Source: Psychromonas sp. B3M02 | GTDB lineage: Bacteria > Pseudomonadota > Gammaproteobacteria > Enterobacterales > Psychromonadaceae | NCBI RefSeq assembly: GCF_003318165.1 | Contig: NZ_QOCB01000013.1 | Coordinates: 1-64,000, forward strand | Reading direction: 5' to 3' | DNA length: 64,000 nucleotides | Part shown: positions 18,301-26,371 of the stretch, piece by piece | Numbering within the stretch: position 1 is the stretch's first letter | Layout of the letters: the number at the start of each line of letters is the position of its first letter | The notes under the pieces: model-generated | The model's database searches: none | What the model was told of the DNA's origin: nothing | What the model saw: the letters and a program-made list of their open reading frames with translations, nothing else | Translations under genes and position numbers: made by a program

Positions 18301-18662
18301 GTTATAAAGGTATTGTGAGTATTGATGGAGATGCGCAAAACCTATCTAACTATGCAGACGGGACGCTAACTTTTGACTTATATATTGAAAGTTACGGAGA
18401 GCCTGCGAATGAAGGGGAAACCGCTACGGAAGGATTGGTGATCAAAATGGAATCTGAAAATGGAGTTGGCAATGATTTCCTACTTCCTAAAGCCAACTAC
18501 AACACCGGAGAATGGTATACAGTGGTCACTAACGTGAGTGATTTAAATACTGGTACTTTGGATATCACCACTATCAATAAACCCTTAGCATTACTCGCTT
18601 CTTGGGGATCTTCTCAAGCTGGCTTTAGTTTTAAAGTAAAAAATATACAGTTAACTGAATAA
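15372..18662 (+). CDS. GH3 beta-glucosidase lipoprotein with C-terminal beta-sandwich extensions
   Basis: This 1096-residue secreted glycosidase has a lipobox, LALLTGC (Cys20), which predicts membrane anchoring. The GH3 N-terminal barrel spans about residues 60-400. It contains the substrate-binding blocks KHWVGDGGT and WATDAVHG and the nucleophile Asp345 in GIIVTDWNG. The GH3 C-terminal domain follows (about 445-690; LLKNNNDLLPL, TEAGGITDVLF). After that, about 400 extra residues look like two carbohydrate-binding-type beta sandwiches, the first resembling the C-terminal part of marine exo-1,3/1,4-beta-glucanase ExoP. It likely releases glucose from laminarin- or cellulose-derived oligosaccharides, feeding PtsG. 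It is monocistronic, with a terminator after it. Confidence 0.9.
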   Translation: MHYQRSVISCVVSLALLTGCNNAVDQTTEDETITSSVESKVPYFADWPQINSAVAVDPTIEAAIVTILEQMTLEEKVGQMIQPDLREVTVEEAKQYKLGSLLNGGGAWPNDDKYATASDWAEKADEYYDALAEAYEDRPFKIPFMWATDAVHGHNNVYRATVFPHNIGLGAANNPDLIYEIGVATAQEIVATGLDWTFAPTVAAPRDYRWGRVYEGYSEDPEIIYQFAGQMVAGLQGGAEGLKGQTNVISNVKHWVGDGGTYDGEDRGENHYSEEYLRNIHATGYFAGLDAGAQVVMSSFNSWHNEANYDQTESGEYNYKLHGSKYLLNDILKEKMGFDGIIVTDWNGQQEITGCTAANCPEAVNAGNDVFMVTSRSDWQAFYNNVIDQVNDGTISIERINDAVTRILRVKMRADLWNKPKPSERELAGNTDILGSDEHRALARQAVSESLVLLKNNNDLLPLSKEATYIVTGSAANDIQKQTGGWSLTWQGTENTIEDDFPGATTLLMALQDTVGTEQVFTDASEAPEDAIAIVVIGEDPYAEMFGDIKSTQTLQFSSLDSTYAADLATVQAMKEAGHKVVTVFYSGRPLYVNEEINASDAFIAAWLPGTEAGGITDVLFAENDMDFTGRLSYSWPMTVCSTTINRHAPNITDYSTPVDGSTGELIEQDIEGENKPLFPYGYGLGYAASDTQSVTTDLDNIELDQRNYGCGQTEPDTDTATVNLEIYGRESSGEFTARISGEANGWAGVEVSNGSETTIGSVTTTPINYLHQQDAISVNFSGESAAQVYLQTSDTSGIDKYSYVNAEATLQFDIDMKSTAPESLILAAHCEWPCLGEIAINKVLPDASAADESNWTTIKIPLSCLVDEGMDFSVVNTPFLLYSTEAVEFNLGEIRYVPNSIDAAEDAISCEALQEDALAPLDSDDLAVRDTWLNISTYQTTTEDWSSIDGHVTYSEETIDDQTILSIVYDATSPESYKGIVSIDGDAQNLSNYADGTLTFDLYIESYGEPANEGETATEGLVIKMESENGVGNDFLLPKANYNTGEWYTVVTNVSDLNTGTLDITTINKPLALLASWGSSQAGFSFKVKNIQLTE

Positions 18663-18676
18663 AGCTAATCAACCTT

Positions 18677-18710
18677 AAGGTACTAGCCGTTCTGCTAGTA
18701 CCTTATTTTC
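18677..18710 (+). terminator. Terminator of the GH3 gene
   Basis: AAGGTACTAGC (18677-18687) pairs perfectly with GCTAGTACCTT (18694-18704), followed by ATTTTC. The T tract merges into the pentanucleotide repeat. Confidence 0.75.
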
Positions 18711-18746
18711 CTTTCCTTTCCTTTCCTTTCCTTTCCTTTCCTTTCC
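18707..18746. repeat. Pentanucleotide microsatellite (TTTCC)x8
   Basis: Eight perfect copies of TTTCC run from 18707 to 18746, ending 77 bp before the start of the next gene. Simple repeats of this kind change copy number by slipped-strand mispairing. The position between a terminator and the promoter region of the small secreted protein would let such changes alter its expression. Confidence 0.97.
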
Positions 18747-18823
18747 TTCAAAATTTATTGCAATTGATCTAAAGTAAGCCAATAAGCGTAATAGTTAAAA
18801 AGCATTTTTAAAGGAATAAAATC

Positions 18824-19342
18824 ATGTTTAAACATCTATTACCTGCACTATTTTTGTGCCTCACATCAATGAGCAGTTACGCTAATATTGAAATCCAATT
18901 TCGCGATGGTGCACCAAAAGATAAATTTACCATCAGCAATAACAGTCAATGTACGCTTCAAAACTTGATGATTAACATTGACCTAACTAAGAGCGCGGGA
19001 CGCTTAATTTTTGATACCAGCGCCTCAGGTCAAGGGGTAGAAGTCTTCCAACCCTTCGAAGTTACTGCAGGTAACATCACGCTGCATACTAGCGATAAAG
19101 TCAACGATGGCGATAAACAACTAGCTTTACTGATTAAAACCATGAATGCCCAAGAGATTGTAAGCTTCACCATTGACGTTGATGACACATTAAGTAATAG
19201 CGAATTAGGCAATATTCGTGTAACCAGCTCTGAAATTGCACAAGGTAATGTCAGCGCAAGCATTAGAGGAAACAAGGCCATCCAAGCTGCTTTTGATAAT
19301 AGTGGTAAAGCGATACTGCTCATGGAAGGCTGCTCTGTGTAA
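18824..19342 (+). CDS. Small secreted protein of unknown function
   Basis: This 172-residue precursor has a signal peptide (MFKHLLPALFLCLTSMSSYA, cleavage before NIEI). The mature part is predicted mostly beta, with two cysteines (in NSQCTLQN and near the end in EGCSV) that could form a disulphide. The pattern IEIQFRDGAPKDKFTI resembles proteins in marine bacteria loosely annotated as aggregation factor core, but I am not sure of that match. AAAGGA is the ribosome site. It lies downstream of a hypervariable repeat and converges on the sugar-binding-protein gene. Confidence 0.65.
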   Translation: MFKHLLPALFLCLTSMSSYANIEIQFRDGAPKDKFTISNNSQCTLQNLMINIDLTKSAGRLIFDTSASGQGVEVFQPFEVTAGNITLHTSDKVNDGDKQLALLIKTMNAQEIVSFTIDVDDTLSNSELGNIRVTSSEIAQGNVSASIRGNKAIQAAFDNSGKAILLMEGCSV

Positions 19343-19381
19343 GTGTCATTGTTCGGATTTCACGGTAAAACCCGAACACTT
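19341..19381. terminator. Bulged hairpin between convergent genes
   Basis: AAGTG (19341-19345) and TTCGG (19352-19356) pair with CCGAA (19372-19376) and CACTT (19377-19381), with a 6-nt bulge. No T tract is present, so a terminator role is tentative. Confidence 0.35.
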
Positions 19382-19420
19382 AAACGCCAAACAGCAGCTT
19401 CATGGCATATCAATAGCGCT

Positions 19421-20680
19421 TTATTTAGAGGTTAACGCTTTGACCATCACACTAAGTTGCTGCACAGCCTCTTCAGCGCTCAAAGACTCGCTATTAAAGT
19501 AATCACTGATAAGCTGAATAATTTGCCCCTGCTGATGGCTACTGGTTGCCATATTTTGGGTAAATGATGGTACTTTCACTTTATTATCAAAATCTTGTGC
19601 TGACTGTTTTGAACAAGCATCAAAACCGCTTAAGTCTACATTTTGGCGTGCTGGAATAGACCCTTTTACCTTGCTAAATTCAATTTGAAACTCAGGTGAG
19701 ATTAATGTGTTGACGAAGGTTTTTTGATTCGCTAATTCAATCTCTGTATTGACTTTTTTAAACAAAACAAAGCTATCAATATTATAGCTAAATACCCCTT
19801 CTGTGCCCGGTGCTGGTACACATTGGTAATCTTTTAATGCTTCTTTACCCGCAGCAGTCCAGCTCCCTTTCACCCAATCTCCCATAAAGAACATTGCGGC
19901 TTGATCATTAATAAACGACTGTGAAGCCCAAAACCAATCTTGCCCCTGTTGTGCAATGGACGTGTAAGCATGTAAACGCTTAAATAGCTTAAAAGCTTCA
20001 ACCATCTCAGTAGAGTTAATGACGCTATTATCAAAGTGAACAAAGGCTTTAATATAGTTCTCTGGACCTAATACAGAAATAGCCACAGATTCAAATAACA
20101 ATGCATCTTGCCAAGGTGTGCCTCCCATGGATAAAGGTTTAACTCCTTTGGCTTGGATAAAATCAGCCACAGCAAAGAACTGTTTCCAGGTTTTAGGCGC
20201 AGCTAAACCAAAACGTTTAAAAATGTTGCTATTTAACCATAACCAGTTAACCCGATGAATATTAATAGGAACGCCCATATATTCTTGGTCAACGGAAACA
20301 TCATCAATCACTACTTCCGGTAAAAAGTTAGTCCAAGCCTGGGTATCCACTAGCTGATCGATGGACACTAACATGCTTAACTTATCCCATTCATTAATAT
20401 CTGGCCCTTTGATCTGAGCTGCTTCTGGTGGTGTGCCTGATAAAGCGCGCATCTGTAATACATGGATAGCGCCATCACCGCCGCCGCCAACAATTGCAAA
20501 GTCTTCAAACTCAATATCATTGACTTTAAGGTGATCAACCAACACTTGTTTTGATTGTAATTCTCCGGGTTCCGTCCACCAGTGTAATACTTCAAAAGGC
20601 GCTGCTTGCAAGCTATTAGAGAGCACCAATGCTCCTGAGCACACAAGTATCGATAAAGGAGATAAGATAGTTTTTTTCAT
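19421..20680 (-). CDS. ABC-type sugar-binding protein, GtsA-like, without permeases
   Basis: This 419-residue periplasmic precursor has a signal peptide ending near SLQA-APFE. The mature start VLHWWTEPGE, then VGGGGDGAIHVLQMRAL and AQIKGPDINEW, is very like the Pseudomonas glucose-binding protein GtsA. ATG 20680 overlaps the histidine kinase stop (TAATG), so translation is coupled. No permease or ATPase gene follows; the next gene converges from the other strand. It may therefore present a sugar, probably glucose or a related hexose, to the kinase, or supply an importer encoded elsewhere. In Pseudomonas the same gltR-gtrS-gtsA order continues into gtsBCD. Confidence 0.87.
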   Translation of the reverse strand: MKKTILSPLSILVCSGALVLSNSLQAAPFEVLHWWTEPGELQSKQVLVDHLKVNDIEFEDFAIVGGGGDGAIHVLQMRALSGTPPEAAQIKGPDINEWDKLSMLVSIDQLVDTQAWTNFLPEVVIDDVSVDQEYMGVPINIHRVNWLWLNSNIFKRFGLAAPKTWKQFFAVADFIQAKGVKPLSMGGTPWQDALLFESVAISVLGPENYIKAFVHFDNSVINSTEMVEAFKLFKRLHAYTSIAQQGQDWFWASQSFINDQAAMFFMGDWVKGSWTAAGKEALKDYQCVPAPGTEGVFSYNIDSFVLFKKVNTEIELANQKTFVNTLISPEFQIEFSKVKGSIPARQNVDLSGFDACSKQSAQDFDNKVKVPSFTQNMATSSHQQGQIIQLISDYFNSESLSAEEAVQQLSVMVKALTSK

Positions 20681-22107
20681 TAACATGCTCTTGGAAGAAT
20701 GACACATACCGCTAAGCCACCCTGCGGATGATTGAACAGATGGATTTCACCACCATGTGCTTGAATGATATTACGAGCAATACCCAAACCTAAACCATGC
20801 CCTTGTTTATCATTATGTAAACGCACATAAGGTGTAAATATTGAACTTAAATCAGAATCTGCAATACCCGGACCTTGGTCCCTTACTGTAATCACTAATG
20901 AGTGCGCGGAATCTTTGACAAATACATCAACTTTGCCGCCATATTTCACACCGTTATCAATAACATTAGATAAGGCTCTTTTTAAGGCATGCGGTTTGCC
21001 TCGGAAGGTTTCATTGGTATTAATATGTAATGAGATAATCTCTTTTTGTGTACCAACAATCTGCTTTAACAATTTATGGATATTAATATTCTCAATATTT
21101 TCATGGATATTGGTGTCTTTCACTGTTTGTAATGCCGCTTTAACCAGCATTTCTAGATCTTCTAAATCAACATTAAAAGCATCTGTTTGTTTTTCATCTT
21201 CTAATAACTCTGCGCGTAAACGTAAACGAGTGATCGGTGTTTTTAAATCATGTGATATTGAACGAAATACCTCTTCTCTATCTTTGATATAGCTTTGCAG
21301 TTTTTGCTGCATATGGTTAAAGGCACGCGTAGCGGCAACAATTTCAGTTGCCCCCTGCTCTACTAAAGGTGGTTTAGTGAAGTCGATACTGAACTCACCT
21401 ACCGCCGATGCTAAATTCTTTAAGGGCTGTGTTTGCCAATAAAAAATCAGATAGATAAACATTAATAAAATAAAGGTAGTCACTGTTATCGACACAAACT
21501 GCTGTGTTGATATTGGAGACGGATCATCTAATAAATAAGGGGGTGGTAATACTGCCGCTAGGTATAACCATTCATTTTCACCTAACTCCATTTGTAACAC
21601 CAAAATTGGCGGACTCACCGACGGAATCATTAAACTATAAGCGCCCCAAGATGGTGGTAAATCTTTAAGTAGAATATTGTTATTAATAACATGCAAGTCA
21701 TCAGGACTAGAAAACTCTAGATAAAGCGCTCTATGCTCCCCCAATTTTTTCTGCACAATATTTTTCATATCACCCAACACTTGCTGCTTTAAATCACTGT
21801 CATTAATCGGGTTAATATCGATCATCTTTTTATTTAAAGACACAAAGAAACGGGAGCCACCTAAATCACGAAGTTGCTCTAACACCAAGTGACGATAACT
21901 ATTGGGTAATTTTTGAAAAAACGAGATAGTACTGACGGCACTGTTCGCTAAGTTTTGGGCATTAGCGATCACCGCATTTTTTTCAGTATCAGCGATCTGT
22001 GTTACCCAAAAAAGGCTGGTTAAGCTTTGTGCCAATACCACTGACACTATGGTCAGTAACAACATTCTCGAGATTAAGGAACCAAATAGCTTTCTAATAT
22101 AGGCCAT
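20680..22107 (-). CDS. Sensor histidine kinase, GtrS-like
   Basis: This 475-residue membrane kinase has two transmembrane helices, at about residues 12-32 and 204-224, enclosing a periplasmic sensor domain of about 170 residues. HAMP and dimerisation segments follow. The phosphoacceptor is His286 in SISHDLKTPITRLRLRAEL. ATP-binding boxes seen are NVIDNGVKYGG (N), DQGPGI (G1) and GHGLGLGIA (G2). It lies between its response regulator (16-nt gap) and a sugar-binding protein gene that overlaps its stop codon. I infer that it senses a sugar, possibly through that binding protein. Confidence 0.92.
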   Translation of the reverse strand: MAYIRKLFGSLISRMLLLTIVSVVLAQSLTSLFWVTQIADTEKNAVIANAQNLANSAVSTISFFQKLPNSYRHLVLEQLRDLGGSRFFVSLNKKMIDINPINDSDLKQQVLGDMKNIVQKKLGEHRALYLEFSSPDDLHVINNNILLKDLPPSWGAYSLMIPSVSPPILVLQMELGENEWLYLAAVLPPPYLLDDPSPISTQQFVSITVTTFILLMFIYLIFYWQTQPLKNLASAVGEFSIDFTKPPLVEQGATEIVAATRAFNHMQQKLQSYIKDREEVFRSISHDLKTPITRLRLRAELLEDEKQTDAFNVDLEDLEMLVKAALQTVKDTNIHENIENINIHKLLKQIVGTQKEIISLHINTNETFRGKPHALKRALSNVIDNGVKYGGKVDVFVKDSAHSLVITVRDQGPGIADSDLSSIFTPYVRLHNDKQGHGLGLGIARNIIQAHGGEIHLFNHPQGGLAVCVILPRAC

Positions 22108-22123
22108 ATTTTACCAAATTTAC

Positions 22124-22855
22124 TTATTCAGTGAGCTGCTGTATTTCAGCAATAAAAACGTAACCCGCACCACGCACTGTTTTAATGATTTGCGGTTGCT
22201 TTGCATCGTCGCCAAGGTTCTGGCGTAAACGACTTAGGTGTACATCAATGGCACGTTCGTTTGAAAAGGCATCACGACCATGAAGAGTTTGGCAAATTTT
22301 ATCTCTGGAAATAGCCTGATTAGGGTTTTCTAAGAATAACATTAGTAGTTGGAAATCCGCGCCAGTTAAGGGCAAGCTCTCACCGTTATCATTTAATAAA
22401 GTTTGTTGTAACGCATCCAGCTTCCACTGCGCAAACTTCATAAAGCGTGGTTTTACCGAATCAATGGCTGCTTTATGGAAAGCACTGCGACGTAATAAAG
22501 CTTTGATCCGTGCCAATAATTCACGCGGACTAAAAGGTTTCGCCATATAGTCATCCGCACCAATTTCTAAGCCTAAAACTCTGTCCACTTCGTCGGAGTT
22601 TGCAGTTAGCATAATAATAGGCACATTAGAGGTTTGACGAACACGCTGACATAATACAAAACCATCATCACCTGGCATCATAATATCTAGTACAATCAAG
22701 TCTGGTTGATGCACTGATAATTGCTTTTCCATCGCAACACCGTCTTCAGCAGCAATCACTGAAAAGCCTACTTTACTTAAATATTCAGATAACAACTCTC
22801 GAATTGTTTTATCGTCATCGACCACTAAAATCTGTTTACTATTTGACACATGCAC
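22124..22855 (-). CDS. OmpR/PhoB-family response regulator, GltR-like
   Basis: This 243-residue regulator has an N-terminal receiver with the acidic pocket Asp13-Asp15 and phospho-acceptor Asp57 (LIVLDIMMPGDDG), Thr in MLTAN and Lys in MAKPFSP. The C-terminal winged helix (about 140-240) ends in the usual AIDVHLSRLRQNLGDD and IKTVRGAGYVF. It is the first gene of the three-gene sensor operon and is presumably phosphorylated by the kinase encoded next. Its targets are unknown; by analogy with GltR they may be sugar uptake or use genes. Confidence 0.93.
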   Translation of the reverse strand: MHVSNSKQILVVDDDKTIRELLSEYLSKVGFSVIAAEDGVAMEKQLSVHQPDLIVLDIMMPGDDGFVLCQRVRQTSNVPIIMLTANSDEVDRVLGLEIGADDYMAKPFSPRELLARIKALLRRSAFHKAAIDSVKPRFMKFAQWKLDALQQTLLNDNGESLPLTGADFQLLMLFLENPNQAISRDKICQTLHGRDAFSNERAIDVHLSRLRQNLGDDAKQPQIIKTVRGAGYVFIAEIQQLTE

Positions 22856-23205
22856 TCGCTTATTAAAGAAAAGATTTACTCAGAAAAATATCACCGAAAG
22901 AGAAACCATTTTAAACTAAACAGATGATCGCAAACAATAAACTGCATGGTTTTGTTGTAGAGTATTGATTCAACCCGCAAAAACACAACAAAATCACTAA
23001 AAAAACACACAAATAAAAAGGCTATTATTCAAACAAAAATATAGTTAAGCGATTTAATTTCAACAACATAGAGACACTACTAATTTTAATTTAAATAAAC
23101 CTGTTTTTTAAGCTTGCACTGACTAAAAACGATGATAAAATGCGCGCGTTTTCAAATTCAACTCAAATTATTTTAACGATTAACTATTAAACGGAGGCCT
23201 ATACA
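22856..23205. promoter_or_regulatory. Divergent intergenic region with norspermidine-operon promoter
   Basis: There are 350 bp between the response regulator and the norspermidine leader. On the plus strand TTGCAC (23114-23119), a 16-bp spacer and TAAAAT (23136-23141) make a good sigma-70 promoter, placing transcription start near 23148, about 58 nt before the leader reading frame. No gene is seen in the region. Confidence 0.55.
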
Positions 23206-23307
23206 ATGCAAACACTTAACATTGACTCATCTAGATCTCTGAATCGTTATTTTAACCCCCAAAAACAATACTCATTACAACATCGAGAACGTACAGTCGA
23301 ACCTTGA
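23206..23307 (+). CDS. 33-codon leader reading frame upstream of the norspermidine genes
   Basis: ATG 23206 is preceded by ACGGAGG at ideal spacing, stronger than the ribosome site of the next gene. The frame encodes 33 residues, rich in Arg, Asn, Gln and Ser (starting MQTLNIDSSRSLNRYF, ending RTVEP), and stops at 23307, 129 nt before the aminotransferase start. The position fits a regulatory leader peptide whose translation could respond to polyamine level. It could also be a small protein in its own right. No known family was recognised. Confidence 0.5.
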   Translation: MQTLNIDSSRSLNRYFNPQKQYSLQHRERTVEP

Positions 23308-23379
23308 GCCATTTGCCTTAAGAAACTGTAAAACCCGTACCGAATATTTGTAATTAATCTATTGCTATGCCCTATTTAC

Positions 23380-23401
23380 TCAATTTATTTTTATAAATTG
23401 A
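23380..23401 (+). repeat. AT-rich palindrome before the aminotransferase start
   Basis: TCAATTTAT (23380-23388) and ATAAATTGA (23393-23401) form a perfect 9-bp stem with a TTTT loop, between the leader frame and the start at 23437. It is weak in stability, but its placement could affect translation or transcript processing. Confidence 0.4.
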
Positions 23402-23436
23402 TGTATTTTAATTTTTCCAATTTAGTGGAGCGTAAA

Positions 23437-24849
23437 ATGCCAAACGTCCTAAATTTAGCACCAGAATGTCACTCTTTAAACGATTCAGAAGTACCTGTTG
23501 TGACTTCACCGTATGACTTAACACCCGATGAAGTGTTACTAAGTCAAGAACACTATGAATCTGAAGTGCGTTCATACCCACGTCGTTTGCCGATTGCTAT
23601 CAAAAGCAGTCGAGGTGCAATTGTAGAGGACACTAAAGGTCAAGTGTATCTGGACTGTTTAGCATGTGCTGGTGCATTGCCATTAGGTTATAACCACAGT
23701 GAAATTAACCAAGTATTGATTAACCAAATTAATATGGGTGTGCCTCACCAAACGTTGGATTTAACCACACCAAGCAAAGATGCATTTATCAAAGCTGTGA
23801 TGCAGTTTTTACCGACTAACTTTGCTAAAACAGCACGTATTCAATTTTGTGGTCCTTCTGGCGCAGACGCTGTTGAAGCGGCAATAAAATTAGCTAAGTT
23901 GTACACTAAACGTAATACCATGATGTCATTCCAAGGTGCTTACCACGGCATGACGAATGGCTCACTAGCATTAACGGGCAACTTAGGCTCTAAAAGTCGT
24001 CGTACAGGCTTAATGTCAGACGTGCACTTTATGCCATTCCCATACAGCTTCCGTTGTAAGTTTGGCTTAGGTGGTGAGGCTGGCGCACAGCAAAGTATTC
24101 GTTATATTGAATCAGTATTATGTGATGACGAGTCAGGTATCACTAAACCTGCAGCGATTATTGTTGAGCCAATCCAAGGTGAAGGTGGTGTGATCCCAGC
24201 GCCTAAAGAATGGTTACAAGAGTTACGTCGTATTACTACCGAGCATGGCATTTTATTGATCTTTGATGAAGTACAATGTGGTATTGGTCGTAGTGGCGAT
24301 CACTTTGCTTTTGAAGAATCAGGCATTGAACCAGATATCCTGATCCTATCTAAAGCGATTGGTGGTGGTATGCCGATGTCGATTATTCTTTACCATGAGA
24401 AATTCGATTGCTGGAATGCAGGTGAGCACACAGGTACGTTCCGTGGTAACCAATTAGCCATGGCAAGTGGAGCAAAAACATTAGAAATCATCCAACGTGA
24501 TAATTTAGCAGACAATGCAGCACAACGTGGTGAGCAACTACGTGACGGTTTACGACGCGTACAAGCCAACTTCCCACAGATTGGTGATGTACGTGGTCGT
24601 GGGTTAATGAATGGTATTGAAATAGTTAAACCAGGCGAAACAAATGGTTTAGGGCAAGCCGTTGCAGATCCGCAATTAGCTATCGCCATCCAACGTGCCG
24701 CGTTAGAGTTAGGCTTGATCATTGAAAAAGGTGGACGCCAAGGTGCGGTATTACGCTTCTTACCACCACTCGTGATCAGTGAAGTACAAATTAACTTTGT
24801 GATTGAAACGATCGAAAAAGCGATCAGTATTGCAGTGGAAGCACAATAA
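23437..24849 (+). CDS. Diaminobutyrate-2-oxoglutarate aminotransferase (norspermidine pathway)
   Basis: This 470-residue class III PLP aminotransferase makes L-2,4-diaminobutyrate from aspartate semialdehyde. Family features are AIVEDTKGQVYLDCLACAGALPLGYNH, the cofactor-phosphate loop GPSGADAVEAAIKLA, IFDEVQCGIGRSG, and the PLP lysine Lys306 in LSKAIGGGMP. ATG 23437 follows TGGAGCG; an upstream in-frame ATG at 23362 would add 25 hydrophobic residues absent from the family. The stop overlaps the start of the decarboxylase gene (TAATG). In Vibrio species these two activities are joined in one polypeptide; here they are separate but coupled. Confidence 0.92.
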   Translation: MPNVLNLAPECHSLNDSEVPVVTSPYDLTPDEVLLSQEHYESEVRSYPRRLPIAIKSSRGAIVEDTKGQVYLDCLACAGALPLGYNHSEINQVLINQINMGVPHQTLDLTTPSKDAFIKAVMQFLPTNFAKTARIQFCGPSGADAVEAAIKLAKLYTKRNTMMSFQGAYHGMTNGSLALTGNLGSKSRRTGLMSDVHFMPFPYSFRCKFGLGGEAGAQQSIRYIESVLCDDESGITKPAAIIVEPIQGEGGVIPAPKEWLQELRRITTEHGILLIFDEVQCGIGRSGDHFAFEESGIEPDILILSKAIGGGMPMSIILYHEKFDCWNAGEHTGTFRGNQLAMASGAKTLEIIQRDNLADNAAQRGEQLRDGLRRVQANFPQIGDVRGRGLMNGIEIVKPGETNGLGQAVADPQLAIAIQRAALELGLIIEKGGRQGAVLRFLPPLVISEVQINFVIETIEKAISIAVEAQ

Positions 24850-26324
24850 TGACAGCAAGCAATAACTGGTCAGCGTATTTTGCTCAGCTTGGTGAAAACC
24901 AAGCTTTTGAGCAAGCAACGGCACAGACTAAAGCAGCCATTGACGGTTTATTTCAACATGCAACTAAGCCCTACTCAGGGCTTGAACCTGCATTATTAAA
25001 ACAGCAACTTAACGGCGTTGATTTTTCACAACCTGCACCACTTGCAGAAGTGATTGAAACCACCAACGAATTAATCGCTAAAAATTCATTATTGGTACAG
25101 CACCCGCATACTATTGCTCATTTACATACGCCGCCTTTAATTGCGTCGATTGTCGCTGAACATTTTATTGCTGCATTAAACCAATCTATGGATTCTTGGG
25201 ATCAAGCACCTGCTGCTACGTTTGTTGAGCAGCAAATGGTTGATTGGTTATGCGCAACATACCAACTTGGCGAGCGTGCCGATGGTGTATTTACCAGCGG
25301 TGGCACACAAAGTAACTTAATGGGTTTATTATTAGCCCGTGACTGGTATGCATACCAACAATCGCAACATGATATTCAACAAGATGGTCTGCCACACTAT
25401 GCTCAAAAAATGCGTATTATTTGCTCTGATAAAAGTCACTTCACGGTACAAAAATCAGCGTCATTAATGGGCTTAGGTGAGCGCAGTGTTGTATTGGTAA
25501 AAACCAATGTACAAGGTCAAATTGATGTTGATGAATTACAGCTAACTATTGATGCATTAAAAGCGCAGGATCTATTACCTTTTGCAGTTGTAGCTATGGC
25601 AGGAACAACCGACCATGGTGCAATTGATGACTTAGAAGCGGTTGTTAATATTGCACGTAACGCAGGTTGTTGGTCACATGTTGATGGCGCTTATGGTGCA
25701 GCATTACAATTAAGTGAACAACATAAAGGTCGCCTTAAAGGCATTGAACTTGCTGACTCTGTGAGTGTTGATTTCCATAAACTGTTTTATCAAACAATCA
25801 GTTGTGGTGCTTTATTGATTAAAGATAAAGCCAACTTCAATACCCTATTACATCACGCTGATTACTTAAACCGTGAAGGCGATGAACTGCCAAACTTAGT
25901 AGACAAAAGTATCGCTACTACCAAACGTTTTGATGCATTAAAAATGTTCATGACATTAAAAGCAGTGGGTGAAAAACAGTTCGGTGAATTTTACGACCAC
26001 CTGTTGTCATTAACCCAGGAAGTGGCAGATAAGATCAATCAAAACCCACACTTTGAGTTATGTTGTACACCATTGCTGTCAACAGTATTATTCCGTTTAT
26101 CAAGTAAGATTCAAGGTGAGCTTAATGATGTCGAGTTCAATCAATTACATCAAACCTTGCGTTTACAACTATTAACTAGCGGTGAAGCTGTGATTGCAGA
26201 AACGAAAGTTGATGGTCAACTAGTGCTTAAATTTACGTTATTAAACCCATGTTTAAACAGCGCAGATTTTGATTCATTAATCGCTAAGATTGAAACTACT
26301 GCCTTGCAGTTAATCAATCAGTAA
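24849..26324 (+). CDS. L-2,4-diaminobutyrate decarboxylase
   Basis: This 491-residue group II PLP decarboxylase converts diaminobutyrate to 1,3-diaminopropane. Visible motifs are GVFTSGGTQSNLMGLL (phosphate binding), AGTTDHGAIDDL, HVDGAYGAALQLS and SVDFHKLFYQTISCG with PLP lysine Lys311. It is the second gene of the norspermidine operon, beginning inside the stop of the aminotransferase gene. A 114-bp gap with a hairpin separates it from carboxynorspermidine synthase. Confidence 0.92.
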   Translation: MTASNNWSAYFAQLGENQAFEQATAQTKAAIDGLFQHATKPYSGLEPALLKQQLNGVDFSQPAPLAEVIETTNELIAKNSLLVQHPHTIAHLHTPPLIASIVAEHFIAALNQSMDSWDQAPAATFVEQQMVDWLCATYQLGERADGVFTSGGTQSNLMGLLLARDWYAYQQSQHDIQQDGLPHYAQKMRIICSDKSHFTVQKSASLMGLGERSVVLVKTNVQGQIDVDELQLTIDALKAQDLLPFAVVAMAGTTDHGAIDDLEAVVNIARNAGCWSHVDGAYGAALQLSEQHKGRLKGIELADSVSVDFHKLFYQTISCGALLIKDKANFNTLLHHADYLNREGDELPNLVDKSIATTKRFDALKMFMTLKAVGEKQFGEFYDHLLSLTQEVADKINQNPHFELCCTPLLSTVLFRLSSKIQGELNDVEFNQLHQTLRLQLLTSGEAVIAETKVDGQLVLKFTLLNPCLNSADFDSLIAKIETTALQLINQ

Positions 26325-26371
26325 CAATTTAAAAGTCGTTTTAATATAACAACAGACTAACAATGAGATTA

